Assembly: GCA_028686135.1 (NCBI GenBank)
Contig: JAQUCP010000008.1
Span: 36,612 to 100,611, forward strand
Direction: 5' to 3'
From: UBA12481 sp012523435
Lineage (GTDB): Bacteria; Bacteroidota; Bacteroidia; Bacteroidales; UBA12481
DNA: 64,000 nt
Shown: one piece after another, positions 22,361-31,614 of the stretch
How positions within the stretch are numbered: position 1 is the first letter of the stretch
Layout of the letters: each line of letters starts with the position of its first letter
The notes under the pieces: model-generated
What the model saw: only the letters and a program-made list of their open reading frames with translations
Told to the model about the DNA's origin: nothing
Database searches by the model: none
Translations under genes and position numbers: made by a program

Positions 22361-25156
22361 ATGAGAAAAGTCGTCTTATTACTAGTAACATCACTGTTCT
22401 TGTTGGCTGGATGCCAGCAGAAATCAGAATTAGAGATTCCTTACGAAAAGTACTCGCTAGATAACGGGTTAGATGTGATCCTCCATCAGGACCACTCGGA
22501 TCCGATCGTGGCGCTTGCTATTCTTTACCACGTGGGATCCAACCGGGAGGATGAGGGACGCACCGGGTTTGCTCATCTTTTCGAGCATATCATGTTTCAG
22601 CGTTCGGAGAATATCCCTGAAGATCAGTTCTTTAAGATCATTCAGGATGCTGGTGGAACCTTGAATGGGGGCACCGGAAACGATGCCACAACCTACTATG
22701 AGGTGGTACCGAAAAATGCCATGGAAAAAATCCTGTGGATGGAATCAGACCGAATGGGATTCCTGACTAACACCATCACGGAGAAGACTTTCCAGATCCA
22801 GCAAAATGTGGTGCAGAATGAGAAAAGACAAAGCGTCGATAATGCTCCCTATGGCCACGTCAGTGAAGTCGTAGCAAAAAACCTCTACCCGGAAGGTCAT
22901 CCCTATAGCTGGACTGTCATTGGGGAGATGGAAGACCTGTTTAATGCTACACTCGATGATGTTAAAGCTTTCCATGCGAGATTTTATGTGCCTAATAATG
23001 CAACACTGGTTCTTTCGGGTGATTTCGAACTGGAAGATGCTAAGCAGTTGATTGAAAAGTACTTCGGAGAGATTCCGCGAGGTGCCGATATGGATGATCC
23101 AAAGCCATGGAATATTAAACTAGACGAGACCAAGAAGCTCTACCATGAAGATAATTTTGCACGTGCTCCCCAGTTGAGAATGGTTTGGCCTACTGTCGAG
23201 CAATTCACCAATGACGCCTACGCTCTGGATTACCTGGGGCAGTTGCTCTCTTCAGGAAAAAAAGCCCCTCTGTACAATGTTCTTGTTAAAGAGAAAAAGC
23301 TCACCTCCAGTGCTCGTGCCTACAACTCAAGTCAGGAAATCACAGGCACCTTCGGACTGTCGGTTACCGCCAACGACGGAGTCAGCCTGAAAGAAGTGGA
23401 AGAGGCCGTTTTTGAGGCATTTGAACGTTTTGAGAAGGATGGTTTTACGGATCAGGATCTGGAAAGGCTGAAAGCCGGAATGGAAACAGGCTTCTATAGC
23501 GGGATCAGTAGTATTCTCGGAAAATCCTTCCAACTGGCTCAGTATAATGAGTATGCTGGATCACCTGACTATTACAAACAGGATATTCAGCGGATGAAAG
23601 AGGTAACAAAAGCCGACATTTTACGGGTGTACGAAAAGTATATCAAGGGGAAACCCTACCTGGCTACTAGCTTCGTTCCCAGAGGACAGGCCGACCTCGT
23701 TGCTGATGGATCTATCAACGCCGGAGTTGTGGAGGAAGATATCCAAACCGCAACCCAGGTCGAGATTACCGATGAGGGCGATGATATGGATTACCCAAGA
23801 ACTCCATCCGCTTTTGACCGCTCAGTCATGCCCACCGATGGACCGGATCCGGAAATCACCATCCCAACCATCTGGACCGATCAGCTGGCTAATGGAATGA
23901 AGATTTATGGAATCGAGCATACAGAATTGCCTCTGGTCCAGTTTAATATCACCATAAAAGGAGGGCATTTGCTGGAGCCGATGGATAAAGCCGGAACAGC
24001 CTCATTGATGGCTCAACTGATGAACGAGGGTACCAAAAATAAAACTCCGCAGGAGCTGGAGGAAGCTATTGAACTGCTGGGTGCCGGTATCCGCATTGGA
24101 GCAGGATCAACTTCGGTGAATATCAGCGCTAGCTGCCTGACCAGGAATTTTGAAGCGACCCTCGCCCTGTTGGAAGAGATGCTCCTGGAACCAAGATGGG
24201 ACGAGGAAGAGTTCGAACTGGCCAAGATCCGTACACAGAACGGATTGAGAAGACAAAAAGCCAGCCCAACCTCGCTCGCCAGCGAACAGTTCCAGAAACT
24301 GGTGTACGGCGAGGACCATATCTTCAGCGTCGGATCTTCCGGAACAGAAGAATCAGTAGCCGGCATTACCATCGATGACCTGAAAGCTTTCTACGAACAG
24401 AACATTTCACCTTCCGTAGCTAGCTTTCATATTGCCGGTAAGATTGATAAAGAACAGGTTGTCAGTGCATTGGCCTCAATTAACGAAAAGTGGTCAGCCC
24501 GTGAAGTGAGCTTCCCATCCTACCAGATGCCTCCCGCTCCGGAAAAATCACAGGTGTGGGTCCTCGATGTTCCCGGAGCTAAACAGTCGGTCATCCAGAT
24601 CGGATGCCCTGGTCCGCTGAGAACAGATCCCGACTATTTTGCTGCAACCGTTATGAATGATAAGCTGGGCGGTTCGTTCAACGGATGGGTTAACCTAGTC
24701 CTACGAGAAGAAAAGGGCTATACCTACGGCGCCAGAACCAGCTTCTCCGGAAACGAAGTGGCCGGAACCTTTACCGCCTCCTCCCAGGTGCGCTCTTCTG
24801 CTACACTTGAATCCGTCGAAATCTTCCGCGACCTGATGGCCAAATACCGTGAGGGACTGTCGCAGGAGGATATCGACTTTACCCGTAACTCCCTCCTGAA
24901 ATCATACGCCAGACGGTATGAAACCCTCGGAGCCCTCAATGGAATGCTTCAGGAAATCAGTACCTATAACCTGCCAGCAGATTTCGCAAGGACGGAACAA
25001 CAAATCATTCGAAATATGACGGTAGAACAGCATAAAGAGCTGGCTCAGAAGTATATCGATCCTACCCGGATGTACTACGTGATCGCTGGAGATGCAGCAA
25101 CCCAGGCCGATCCGCTAAAGTCTCTCGGGTTTGGTAATCCGATCATTGTTAAGTAA
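22361..25156 (+). CDS. M16 family zinc metallopeptidase lipoprotein (first of tandem pair)
   Basis: The 931-residue protein starts with a lipoprotein signal (MRKVVLLLVTSLFLLAGCQQ, lipobox LAGC). It has both halves of a pitrilysin/processing-peptidase fold. The first half is active: GRTGFAHLFEHIMFQ gives the inverted HxxEH zinc motif at about residues 72-76, and QNVVQNEKRQ supplies the third Glu ligand near residue 153. The second half (from about residue 500, LANGMKIYGIEHTELPLVQF) is the inactive partner with GAKQSVIQIGCPGP and LREEKGYTYGARTSFSG. It would degrade or process peptides in the periplasm. The next gene is a paralogue starting two bases after this stop; the two likely came from a tandem duplication and could form a heterodimer. 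Confidence 0.95.
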   Translation: MRKVVLLLVTSLFLLAGCQQKSELEIPYEKYSLDNGLDVILHQDHSDPIVALAILYHVGSNREDEGRTGFAHLFEHIMFQRSENIPEDQFFKIIQDAGGTLNGGTGNDATTYYEVVPKNAMEKILWMESDRMGFLTNTITEKTFQIQQNVVQNEKRQSVDNAPYGHVSEVVAKNLYPEGHPYSWTVIGEMEDLFNATLDDVKAFHARFYVPNNATLVLSGDFELEDAKQLIEKYFGEIPRGADMDDPKPWNIKLDETKKLYHEDNFARAPQLRMVWPTVEQFTNDAYALDYLGQLLSSGKKAPLYNVLVKEKKLTSSARAYNSSQEITGTFGLSVTANDGVSLKEVEEAVFEAFERFEKDGFTDQDLERLKAGMETGFYSGISSILGKSFQLAQYNEYAGSPDYYKQDIQRMKEVTKADILRVYEKYIKGKPYLATSFVPRGQADLVADGSINAGVVEEDIQTATQVEITDEGDDMDYPRTPSAFDRSVMPTDGPDPEITIPTIWTDQLANGMKIYGIEHTELPLVQFNITIKGGHLLEPMDKAGTASLMAQLMNEGTKNKTPQELEEAIELLGAGIRIGAGSTSVNISASCLTRNFEATLALLEEMLLEPRWDEEEFELAKIRTQNGLRRQKASPTSLASEQFQKLVYGEDHIFSVGSSGTEESVAGITIDDLKAFYEQNISPSVASFHIAGKIDKEQVVSALASINEKWSAREVSFPSYQMPPAPEKSQVWVLDVPGAKQSVIQIGCPGPLRTDPDYFAATVMNDKLGGSFNGWVNLVLREEKGYTYGARTSFSGNEVAGTFTASSQVRSSATLESVEIFRDLMAKYREGLSQEDIDFTRNSLLKSYARRYETLGALNGMLQEISTYNLPADFARTEQQIIRNMTVEQHKELAQKYIDPTRMYYVIAGDAATQADPLKSLGFGNPIIVK

Positions 25157-25158
25157 TT

Positions 25159-27960
25159 ATGAAAAAATCACTGATTGTCATCCTGCTGGGTCTGCTGATC
25201 TTCGGATCATGTAACACCCGGCAGGTCGATGAAGCTGAAATCCGATATGAGCAGTTCACGCTTAATAACGGATTGGATGTTATCCTTCATCAGGACCACT
25301 CCGACCCGATCGTGGCGGTGGCGATCCAATTCCATGTGGGATCCGGTCGGGAATCGCCCGGCCGGACAGGCTTTGCCCACCTGTTTGAGCATTTCATGTT
25401 CACCCGCTCGGAAAACGTGGATTTCGGACAGTTCGACCAACTGATCCAAAATGCGGGGGGGATGTCGAACGCTGGAACAGGGAACGATGCCACAACCTAT
25501 TTTGAGGTGGTCTCGAAAAATGCACTCGAAAAAGTCCTCTGGCTCGAATCCGACCGGATGGGTTTTCTATCTAACGCCATCAATAAAAAAGCGCTGAACA
25601 TTCAGCAGAATGTCGTTCAGAACGAGAAACGCCAGTACGAAGACAATGCCCCATACGGCTTCAACGAATGGGTGATCGCCAAAAACCTGTTTCCCGAAGG
25701 ACACCCCTACAGCTGGACCGTTATCGGGGAGATGGAGGATCTGGTGAATGCTACCATCGATGATGCCCGTGAATTCCATGCCCGCTATTATGTGCCTAAC
25801 AATGCTACCCTGGTCATTGCCGGTGATTTTGATTCTGCCGCGGCTAAAAGGCTGGTAGAGAAATATTTCGGCGAGATTCCCCGTGGAGCCGACTTGGAAG
25901 ATCCTGATCCGATGCCGGTAAAATTAACCCAAACCAAGCGGCTGGTGCATGAGGATAACTTTGCCAGAACGGGTCTGCTGACTATGGTTTGGCCGGTTGT
26001 TGAGCAGTATCACCCCGATAGCTATCCGCTGAATTATTTGGCACAGCTGCTGTCCGAAGGTAAGAAGGCTCCACTGTACCAGGTGATCGAAAAAGAGAAA
26101 AAGCTGGCTTCACAACCGGAGGCCTATTGCAGTACCATGGAGGTGGCTGGAACATTTAATATCTCAGTCACTGCTAATGAGGGTGTTAGCCTAAAATCCG
26201 TCGAAGATGCCATCTTCGAATCGTTTGAACGATTTGAAAAAGATGGCTTTACCGATGCCGATGTGGAGCGGATCAAAGCCGGCTTAGAAACCGGATTCTA
26301 CAACGGAATTTCCAGCGTTTTAGGGAAGGCCTTCCGGATGGCCCAATATAATGAGTTTGCCGGGTCACCCGATTTTTACAAGACTGATTTGGAGAAGATG
26401 AAGGCCGTGACCCGTGAGGACATCATTCGAGTGTACGAGAAGTATATCCAAGGCAAAAACTTTATTCAAACCAGTTTCGTCCCCAAAGGATTCCCCGAGC
26501 TGGCTGCCCCGGGTTCCATTCCGGCCGGTGTCAAGGAAGAAAATATCCTGACAGCTCCTGAGGTGGAAATTGATGATACGGCAGATGATGTGGTTGTGAA
26601 AACTCCGACATCCTTTGACCGAACTATCGTTCCTCCGGATGGCCCAGAGGCCGTGCTAACAATTCCAGCAGTTTGGAACAGTACCCTGTCGAACGGCATG
26701 GGTGCCTGGGGTATCGAGCACAACGAGTTGCCACTCATCAATTTTACCATTGTTCTCAAAGGTGGGCACTACCTGGATCAACCCGATAAGCCTGGCGTTG
26801 CTTCTCTGATGGCCTCCCTGATGAATCAGGGAACCCAAAACCGTACTCCCCTCGAACTGGAAGAGGCGATCGAAGCACTGGGGTCCAGTATCAGGATATC
26901 CGGAGGTGCCACGTCTATCACGTTATCAGCCAACTGTTTGCTGAGGAATTACGAGGCTACGCTTGACCTGGCCAGAGAAATGCTCCTAGAGCCTCGTTGG
27001 GACGAGGAGGAGTTCGGTTTGGCAAAAACGCGAGTGATTAATAGGCTTAAACAGCTGAAAGCCAGTCCGTCAGCCTTGGCTAGCGAGACTTTCAACCGAA
27101 AGCTTTACGGCGAAGGCCATATTCTCGGATATAATACCATCGGGACCATCGAAGCTGTTGAACAGATCACCCTTCAGGATCTGAAAAATTACTACAAGGC
27201 CAATATCAAGCCATCGATAGCAAACTTCCATATCGCCGGTCAGATTAACCAACAAACTGCCGTGAAATCATTGGACAACTTGGTAAGTCAATGGCCTGTT
27301 GGTGAGGTTGTTATGCCAGATTACCCGCTACCGGAACCTCTCGAAAAGTCCCAGATCATTTTTGTGGATGTGCCCGGAGCTAAACAGTCGGTCGTTCAAA
27401 TCGGGGCTCTTGCCCTGGCGAAAACCGATCCGGATTTTTTCCCAGCTACGGTGATGAACGATCATCTGGGTGGCAACTTCCTCTCCTTGGTTAATCAGGT
27501 TTTGCGTGAGCAAAAAGGATTCACCTACGGCGCAAGTACTAGTTTTTCAGGCAGTTACATTCCTGGCCCGTTTGCTGCATCCGCGATGGTTCGATCAACT
27601 GCCACATTGGAATCCATCCAGATATTTAAGTCGTTGATGGAGAGCTACCGCGAAGGGATTTCTGAAGAAGAGTTGGCCAATACGAGAAATTATTTGGCCA
27701 ATTCGTACACTCAGAATTTTGAAACTTTATGGGCTCTAACCAGTATGCTTGGAGAGATCAGTCTTTATGGGTTACCGGTGGATTATGTCATGGCTGAACA
27801 AGAGATCATCCGGAATATAACGGTTGATCGTCATCGGGAATTAGCCAAAAGATACATTGATCCAAACCGGATGTACTATGTGGTAGTCGGTGATGCCGCG
27901 ACGCAGGCGAAGCCTTTAGAAGCTCTAGGATTCGGACAACCGGAAATGATTAAAGAATGA
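25159..27960 (+). CDS. M16 family zinc metallopeptidase lipoprotein (second of tandem pair)
   Basis: The 933-residue paralogue of the preceding protein also has a lipoprotein signal (MKKSLIVILLGLLIFGSCNT) and a full active site: GRTGFAHLFEHFMFT (HxxEH at about residues 74-78) and QNVVQNEKRQ for the third zinc ligand. The inactive half (WNSTLSNGMGAWGIEHNELP, GAKQSVVQIGALAL, LREQKGFTYGASTSFSG) is close to that of the first copy. Both copies keep the catalytic residues, unlike the usual active/inactive subunit split. The stop overlaps the start of the PLP decarboxylase by four bases (ATGA), so the three genes are one transcription unit. The natural substrates are unknown. Confidence 0.95.
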   Translation: MKKSLIVILLGLLIFGSCNTRQVDEAEIRYEQFTLNNGLDVILHQDHSDPIVAVAIQFHVGSGRESPGRTGFAHLFEHFMFTRSENVDFGQFDQLIQNAGGMSNAGTGNDATTYFEVVSKNALEKVLWLESDRMGFLSNAINKKALNIQQNVVQNEKRQYEDNAPYGFNEWVIAKNLFPEGHPYSWTVIGEMEDLVNATIDDAREFHARYYVPNNATLVIAGDFDSAAAKRLVEKYFGEIPRGADLEDPDPMPVKLTQTKRLVHEDNFARTGLLTMVWPVVEQYHPDSYPLNYLAQLLSEGKKAPLYQVIEKEKKLASQPEAYCSTMEVAGTFNISVTANEGVSLKSVEDAIFESFERFEKDGFTDADVERIKAGLETGFYNGISSVLGKAFRMAQYNEFAGSPDFYKTDLEKMKAVTREDIIRVYEKYIQGKNFIQTSFVPKGFPELAAPGSIPAGVKEENILTAPEVEIDDTADDVVVKTPTSFDRTIVPPDGPEAVLTIPAVWNSTLSNGMGAWGIEHNELPLINFTIVLKGGHYLDQPDKPGVASLMASLMNQGTQNRTPLELEEAIEALGSSIRISGGATSITLSANCLLRNYEATLDLAREMLLEPRWDEEEFGLAKTRVINRLKQLKASPSALASETFNRKLYGEGHILGYNTIGTIEAVEQITLQDLKNYYKANIKPSIANFHIAGQINQQTAVKSLDNLVSQWPVGEVVMPDYPLPEPLEKSQIIFVDVPGAKQSVVQIGALALAKTDPDFFPATVMNDHLGGNFLSLVNQVLREQKGFTYGASTSFSGSYIPGPFAASAMVRSTATLESIQIFKSLMESYREGISEEELANTRNYLANSYTQNFETLWALTSMLGEISLYGLPVDYVMAEQEIIRNITVDRHRELAKRYIDPNRMYYVVVGDAATQAKPLEALGFGQPEMIKE

Positions 27961-29318
27961 GAAACATAGGGATAGATGTTGATTCACTGACGTTGCTTGA
28001 CCAAATCGTCAGAAAGCTGTCTGACGGGTTTGCTGGGTTGCCTGTTGTCGATGATGGGCAGGGTGATTTAGAGACCATGCGGCCAGTTTTGGAGGAGGTA
28101 GCATCGCGGTTAACCGACAACTATCCCTATTTTCATCCGCTCTATGCTGGCCAGATGTTAAAACCGCCCCACCCGATAGCGCGGTTGGCCTATATGCTCT
28201 CACTGTATATCAATCCCAACAATCATGCGCTTGATGGTGGACGTGCCAGCTCGGCCATGGAGAAAGAGGCCGTTGCGGAAATTGCTGCCATGTTTGGATG
28301 GGATCAGTATCTGGGCCATCTGGCAGGAGGTGGGACGATGGCCAACCTGGAGGCGTTATGGGTGGCCGGACGCAGTCATCCCGACCGGATGGTTTTAGCT
28401 TCCACGCAGGCTCATTACACGCATGAACGCCTGAGCCAGGTGCTGCATCTGCCATTTCGCAAAGTTCCGGTAGATCGTTTTGGTCGCATGGACCTCGACG
28501 GGCTGCACAAGATCCTGGACGAGGAACAGGTTGGTACAGTGGTAGCTACGATTGGCACAACGGCTACCGGAGCGGTGGATCCACTGCCCCGATTGTTAAA
28601 ACTGCGCGATCGTTACCATTTCAGAATTCATGCTGATTCAGCTTATGGAGGGTATTTTCGATTAGTGGATTCCCTCCCTTCGGCTACGCGTGAGGCTTTC
28701 GACCTGTTAGGTGAGGTTGACTCCATCGTGGTGGATCCTCATAAGCATGGCCTACAGCCTTATGGTTGTGGCTGTATCCTCTTCAAAGACCCTTCTGTTG
28801 GAGGGTTCTACAAACACGATTCCCCTTATACGTATTTCAGCTCTGACGAGCTGCACCTGGGCGAAATCAGTCTGGAGTGTAGCCGCCCCGGCGCTGCCGC
28901 GGTGGCCCTCTGGGCTACCCAGAAACTCCTACCACTCGAGCGAAAGGGAACCTTTGCCAGTCACCTGGCTGCCGGACGGAATGCTGCAATTGAACTCTAT
29001 CATTTGATTGCAGCAGACAATCGATTTCTGACTGCCTTCCCGCCGGAGCTGGATATTGTGATATGGTTACCCAAAGCAGCCTCCGCCTCGAAAGCATCCA
29101 ACCTATCGAGGCAGCTGTTCGAACAAGCCGCAAAGCATCACTTGCACCTGGCCCTGGTCGAGATTCCGGAACACTTCTTCGATCTAGAGAAGGCCGGAAT
29201 GGACAGGGATCGCACAACACTCACCTGTTTGCGCTCGGTTTTAATGAAGCCGGAGCACGATAGTTGGGTGGGGCAGATTTGGACTATCGTCTGCCAATGC
29301 CTGAACGAGCTAGACTGA
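27957..29318 (+). CDS. Group II pyridoxal-phosphate-dependent amino-acid decarboxylase
   Basis: The 453-residue protein belongs to the group II decarboxylase family (aromatic L-amino-acid, glutamate, DABA and related decarboxylases). It shows the substrate-site start YPYFHPLYAGQML, the PLP-contact GHLAGGGTMANLEALWVAGR, the cofactor-binding HADSAYGGYF, and the Schiff-base lysine in VDPHKHGLQPYGCG (K near residue 263). It is cytoplasmic. Its ATG overlaps the stop of the second M16 gene, so peptide breakdown outside and decarboxylation inside could be linked, but this is inference. The family does not let the substrate be fixed; both aromatic and acidic amino acids are possible. An AAAGGAGG site at its end serves the next gene. 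Confidence 0.9.
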   Translation: MRNIGIDVDSLTLLDQIVRKLSDGFAGLPVVDDGQGDLETMRPVLEEVASRLTDNYPYFHPLYAGQMLKPPHPIARLAYMLSLYINPNNHALDGGRASSAMEKEAVAEIAAMFGWDQYLGHLAGGGTMANLEALWVAGRSHPDRMVLASTQAHYTHERLSQVLHLPFRKVPVDRFGRMDLDGLHKILDEEQVGTVVATIGTTATGAVDPLPRLLKLRDRYHFRIHADSAYGGYFRLVDSLPSATREAFDLLGEVDSIVVDPHKHGLQPYGCGCILFKDPSVGGFYKHDSPYTYFSSDELHLGEISLECSRPGAAAVALWATQKLLPLERKGTFASHLAAGRNAAIELYHLIAADNRFLTAFPPELDIVIWLPKAASASKASNLSRQLFEQAAKHHLHLALVEIPEHFFDLEKAGMDRDRTTLTCLRSVLMKPEHDSWVGQIWTIVCQCLNELD

Positions 29319-29336
29319 ACCTAAAGGAGGATTATC

Positions 29337-30209
29337 ATGAGTTTGCCACACAAAATGAGGCTGTTAGGTAGTGCCTGCCTGATAGCTGCAACAGGGTTAT
29401 TACCCGGAATTAGAGCTGGCCTGGTAGCCCAGCCATTCAAATTTGGGGTATGTACCTCGTTGAAAAGATCCCCTCTCCTGAAATCAATAGGTTATGATTA
29501 TCAGGAAGCTAGTGTAATGCGCGATTTGATGCCGGGGAAATCGGATGAGGAGTTTGAAAGTAAAAAAGCCGCCTTTAATTCCTGCGTTCTGCCTGTATTG
29601 GCTTGTAACGGTTTTCTACCTGGAAACCTGAAAGTAGTGGGCCCGGATGCTCGCCATGATACCATCCTGATGTATGCCGAAACAGCTTTTCGACGTGCGA
29701 AGTCTGTTGGAGTACAAATCATTGTCTTTGGAAGCAGCACCTCCAGGCTGATTCCTCCCGGATTTGACCGCGACATTGCCTATAAACAGTTCGTGACTCT
29801 GCTGAAGGCCCTGGCTCCAATGGCTGCTATCAATGGAGTGGCTATCGCAATTGAAAACCTACAAATAACAGAGACCAACTTCATTAATACGGTGGAAGAA
29901 GCAATACAAGTAGCTAAATCAGTAAATCACCCGAATGTTGGCGTTTGCGCTGATTTTTTTCATATGTTGCGACAAGGAGAGAGCCCGGAAATGCTCTTGT
30001 CGGCCGGCAACTTGTTGCTCCATTGCCATCTAGCTGAGAAGCAGAACCGAACGGCTCCCGGTGTTGCTGGACAAGATTTCAGACCGTTCTTCGAAGTTCT
30101 TCATAAAGCTGGATATCAGGGTGGTATCTCTATTGAAGGATCCTGGAGAAGCGAAGAACTAAACGAAGCCTTACGGATTATGAAAGAACAAAGTAAAGTA
30201 GATTTGTAA
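29337..30209 (+). CDS. Exported sugar phosphate isomerase/epimerase-like (xylose isomerase-like TIM barrel) protein
   Basis: The 290-residue protein follows the AP-endonuclease-2 / xylose-isomerase-like TIM barrel pattern: FKFGVCTSLKRSPLLKSIGY, GVQIIVFGSSTS, a central VAIAIENLQITETNFINTVE with the metal Glu, NVGVCADFFHMLRQGE with the metal Asp and His, HCHLAEKQNR, and the terminal GYQGGISIEGSW. Such proteins isomerise or epimerise sugars or inositols with a divalent metal. An N-terminal signal-like region (SACLIAATGLLPGIRAGLVAQ) suggests export. An AAAGGAGG site seven bases before the ATG fixes the start. It is followed after 18 bases by a Gfo/Idh/MocA oxidoreductase, a frequent partner in sugar oxidation pathways. 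Confidence 0.85.
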   Translation: MSLPHKMRLLGSACLIAATGLLPGIRAGLVAQPFKFGVCTSLKRSPLLKSIGYDYQEASVMRDLMPGKSDEEFESKKAAFNSCVLPVLACNGFLPGNLKVVGPDARHDTILMYAETAFRRAKSVGVQIIVFGSSTSRLIPPGFDRDIAYKQFVTLLKALAPMAAINGVAIAIENLQITETNFINTVEEAIQVAKSVNHPNVGVCADFFHMLRQGESPEMLLSAGNLLLHCHLAEKQNRTAPGVAGQDFRPFFEVLHKAGYQGGISIEGSWRSEELNEALRIMKEQSKVDL

Positions 30210-30227
30210 CCTATTTTTTTGATCAAT

Positions 30228-31601
30228 ATGACTCATCGAAGAGATTTTATCAGACAGGGGCTCGTTGGTACGGCTGGCATTGCCATCGGCGGAGCCGGTT
30301 TTACAGCGAAATCGTATGCCTCCATCATCGGTTCAAATGAGCGTATCAATATGGCTATCATTGGGATACGAGGGCAAGGCGAGTTGCATATCAATCGGTA
30401 TGCCAGCTTGAAAGATAACCGCAACGTTCGTATCCTGACCCTCTGCGATGCCGATGAGCAGTTTTTCAACGACCGTGCATCTTTAGCCGAAAAGCTCACT
30501 GGATATCGCCCTGGAGTGGAGTGGGACATGCGTAAGGTATTCGAAAATAAGGATATACATGCTGTTTCGTTTGCTGTCCCCAATCATTGGCACGCACTGG
30601 GAACCATCTGGGCCTGCCAGGCCGGGAAACATGTTTACGTGGAGAAACCGGCTTGCCATAATATCTATGAGGGGGAGAAAATGATCGAGGCAGCCCGGAA
30701 GTATAATGTCAGGGTACAGGTAGGTTTTCAGAACCGATCTATTCGCCAGGTGATGGAGGCTATCGCGTTTATCAGGGAGGGTGGAATCGGTGAGGTATTC
30801 CTTGCCCGAGGGCTCTGTTTGAAACCCCGTGATTCGTTTGGTATTGCTCAGGATAGTACTCCTCCGGCATCTCTGCATTATGATCAATGGCTCGGACCGG
30901 CCCCCTGGCGTCCTTATAACGAGAAACGGGTTCATTATAACTGGCATTGGCACTGGGATACCGGCAATGGCGATACCGGCAACCAGGGTCCCCATCAGTT
31001 CGATATTGCCCGCTGGGGACTGGGGCAAAACGAGCATCCCGAAACAATCTACTCCGCCGGAGGACTCTACGGCATCAGTCCGGCCGAATGTTCGCAGGAG
31101 ACCCCCAACACCCAGACTACCCTGTTTCGCTATGCTAACGGTCAGGAGCTTCAGTTTGAAACCAGAGGACTATACACCAATCCGGAAGGCTATCTCAATA
31201 TCAAGATCGGGAACATTTTTTACGGTACGGAGGGTCATCTCGAGATCAATGCCAGCACCTGGAAAGCCTGGCATAAACGTGAAAAAGAGGCCTTTGCTGG
31301 ATCCGACAAGCCCGCATCAGCCCCGACAGCAGGAGGTTCCTACTTGGAAGCTCCCGGAGGAGCCGAACATTACGCAAACTTCATCGATGCCATCCGTTCG
31401 GGCCGCGACAGCGATCTGACCAGCCCCGTGGCTGAAGGAGTTCTGTCAACTGCACTGCCACATCTGGCAAATATCGCCTACCGCGTGGGACGGGAGGTTA
31501 AATATCTGGGAAGCCACGGGAAATTTGTGAATGACCCGGAAGCAGATATGCTCCTGTCGAGAAAGTACCGCGAACCATTCGTTGTGAAGGAAGTGGTCTG
31601 A
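30228..31601 (+). CDS. Gfo/Idh/MocA family oxidoreductase with Tat-type signal
   Basis: The ATG at 30228 is chosen since it begins the signal MTHRRDFIRQGLVGTAGIAI, whose RRDFI motif suits Tat export; the upstream codon is a TTG. The protein (about 457 residues) has an N-terminal nucleotide fold (INMAIIGIRGQGELHINRY, CDADEQFF), the family motif AGKHVYVEKPACHNIYEG with the catalytic Lys of EKP (near residue 140), and a C-terminal alpha/beta domain (WHWHWDTGNGDTGNQGPHQFDIARW). It oxidises sugars, inositols or their derivatives with NAD(P). Export with a bound cofactor through Tat is known in Bacteroidota members. It forms a pair with the isomerase-like gene upstream. It ends convergent to the lipid kinase gene. 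Confidence 0.9.
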   Translation: MTHRRDFIRQGLVGTAGIAIGGAGFTAKSYASIIGSNERINMAIIGIRGQGELHINRYASLKDNRNVRILTLCDADEQFFNDRASLAEKLTGYRPGVEWDMRKVFENKDIHAVSFAVPNHWHALGTIWACQAGKHVYVEKPACHNIYEGEKMIEAARKYNVRVQVGFQNRSIRQVMEAIAFIREGGIGEVFLARGLCLKPRDSFGIAQDSTPPASLHYDQWLGPAPWRPYNEKRVHYNWHWHWDTGNGDTGNQGPHQFDIARWGLGQNEHPETIYSAGGLYGISPAECSQETPNTQTTLFRYANGQELQFETRGLYTNPEGYLNIKIGNIFYGTEGHLEINASTWKAWHKREKEAFAGSDKPASAPTAGGSYLEAPGGAEHYANFIDAIRSGRDSDLTSPVAEGVLSTALPHLANIAYRVGREVKYLGSHGKFVNDPEADMLLSRKYREPFVVKEVV

Positions 31602-31614
31602 TCCGAGCGTAAGG

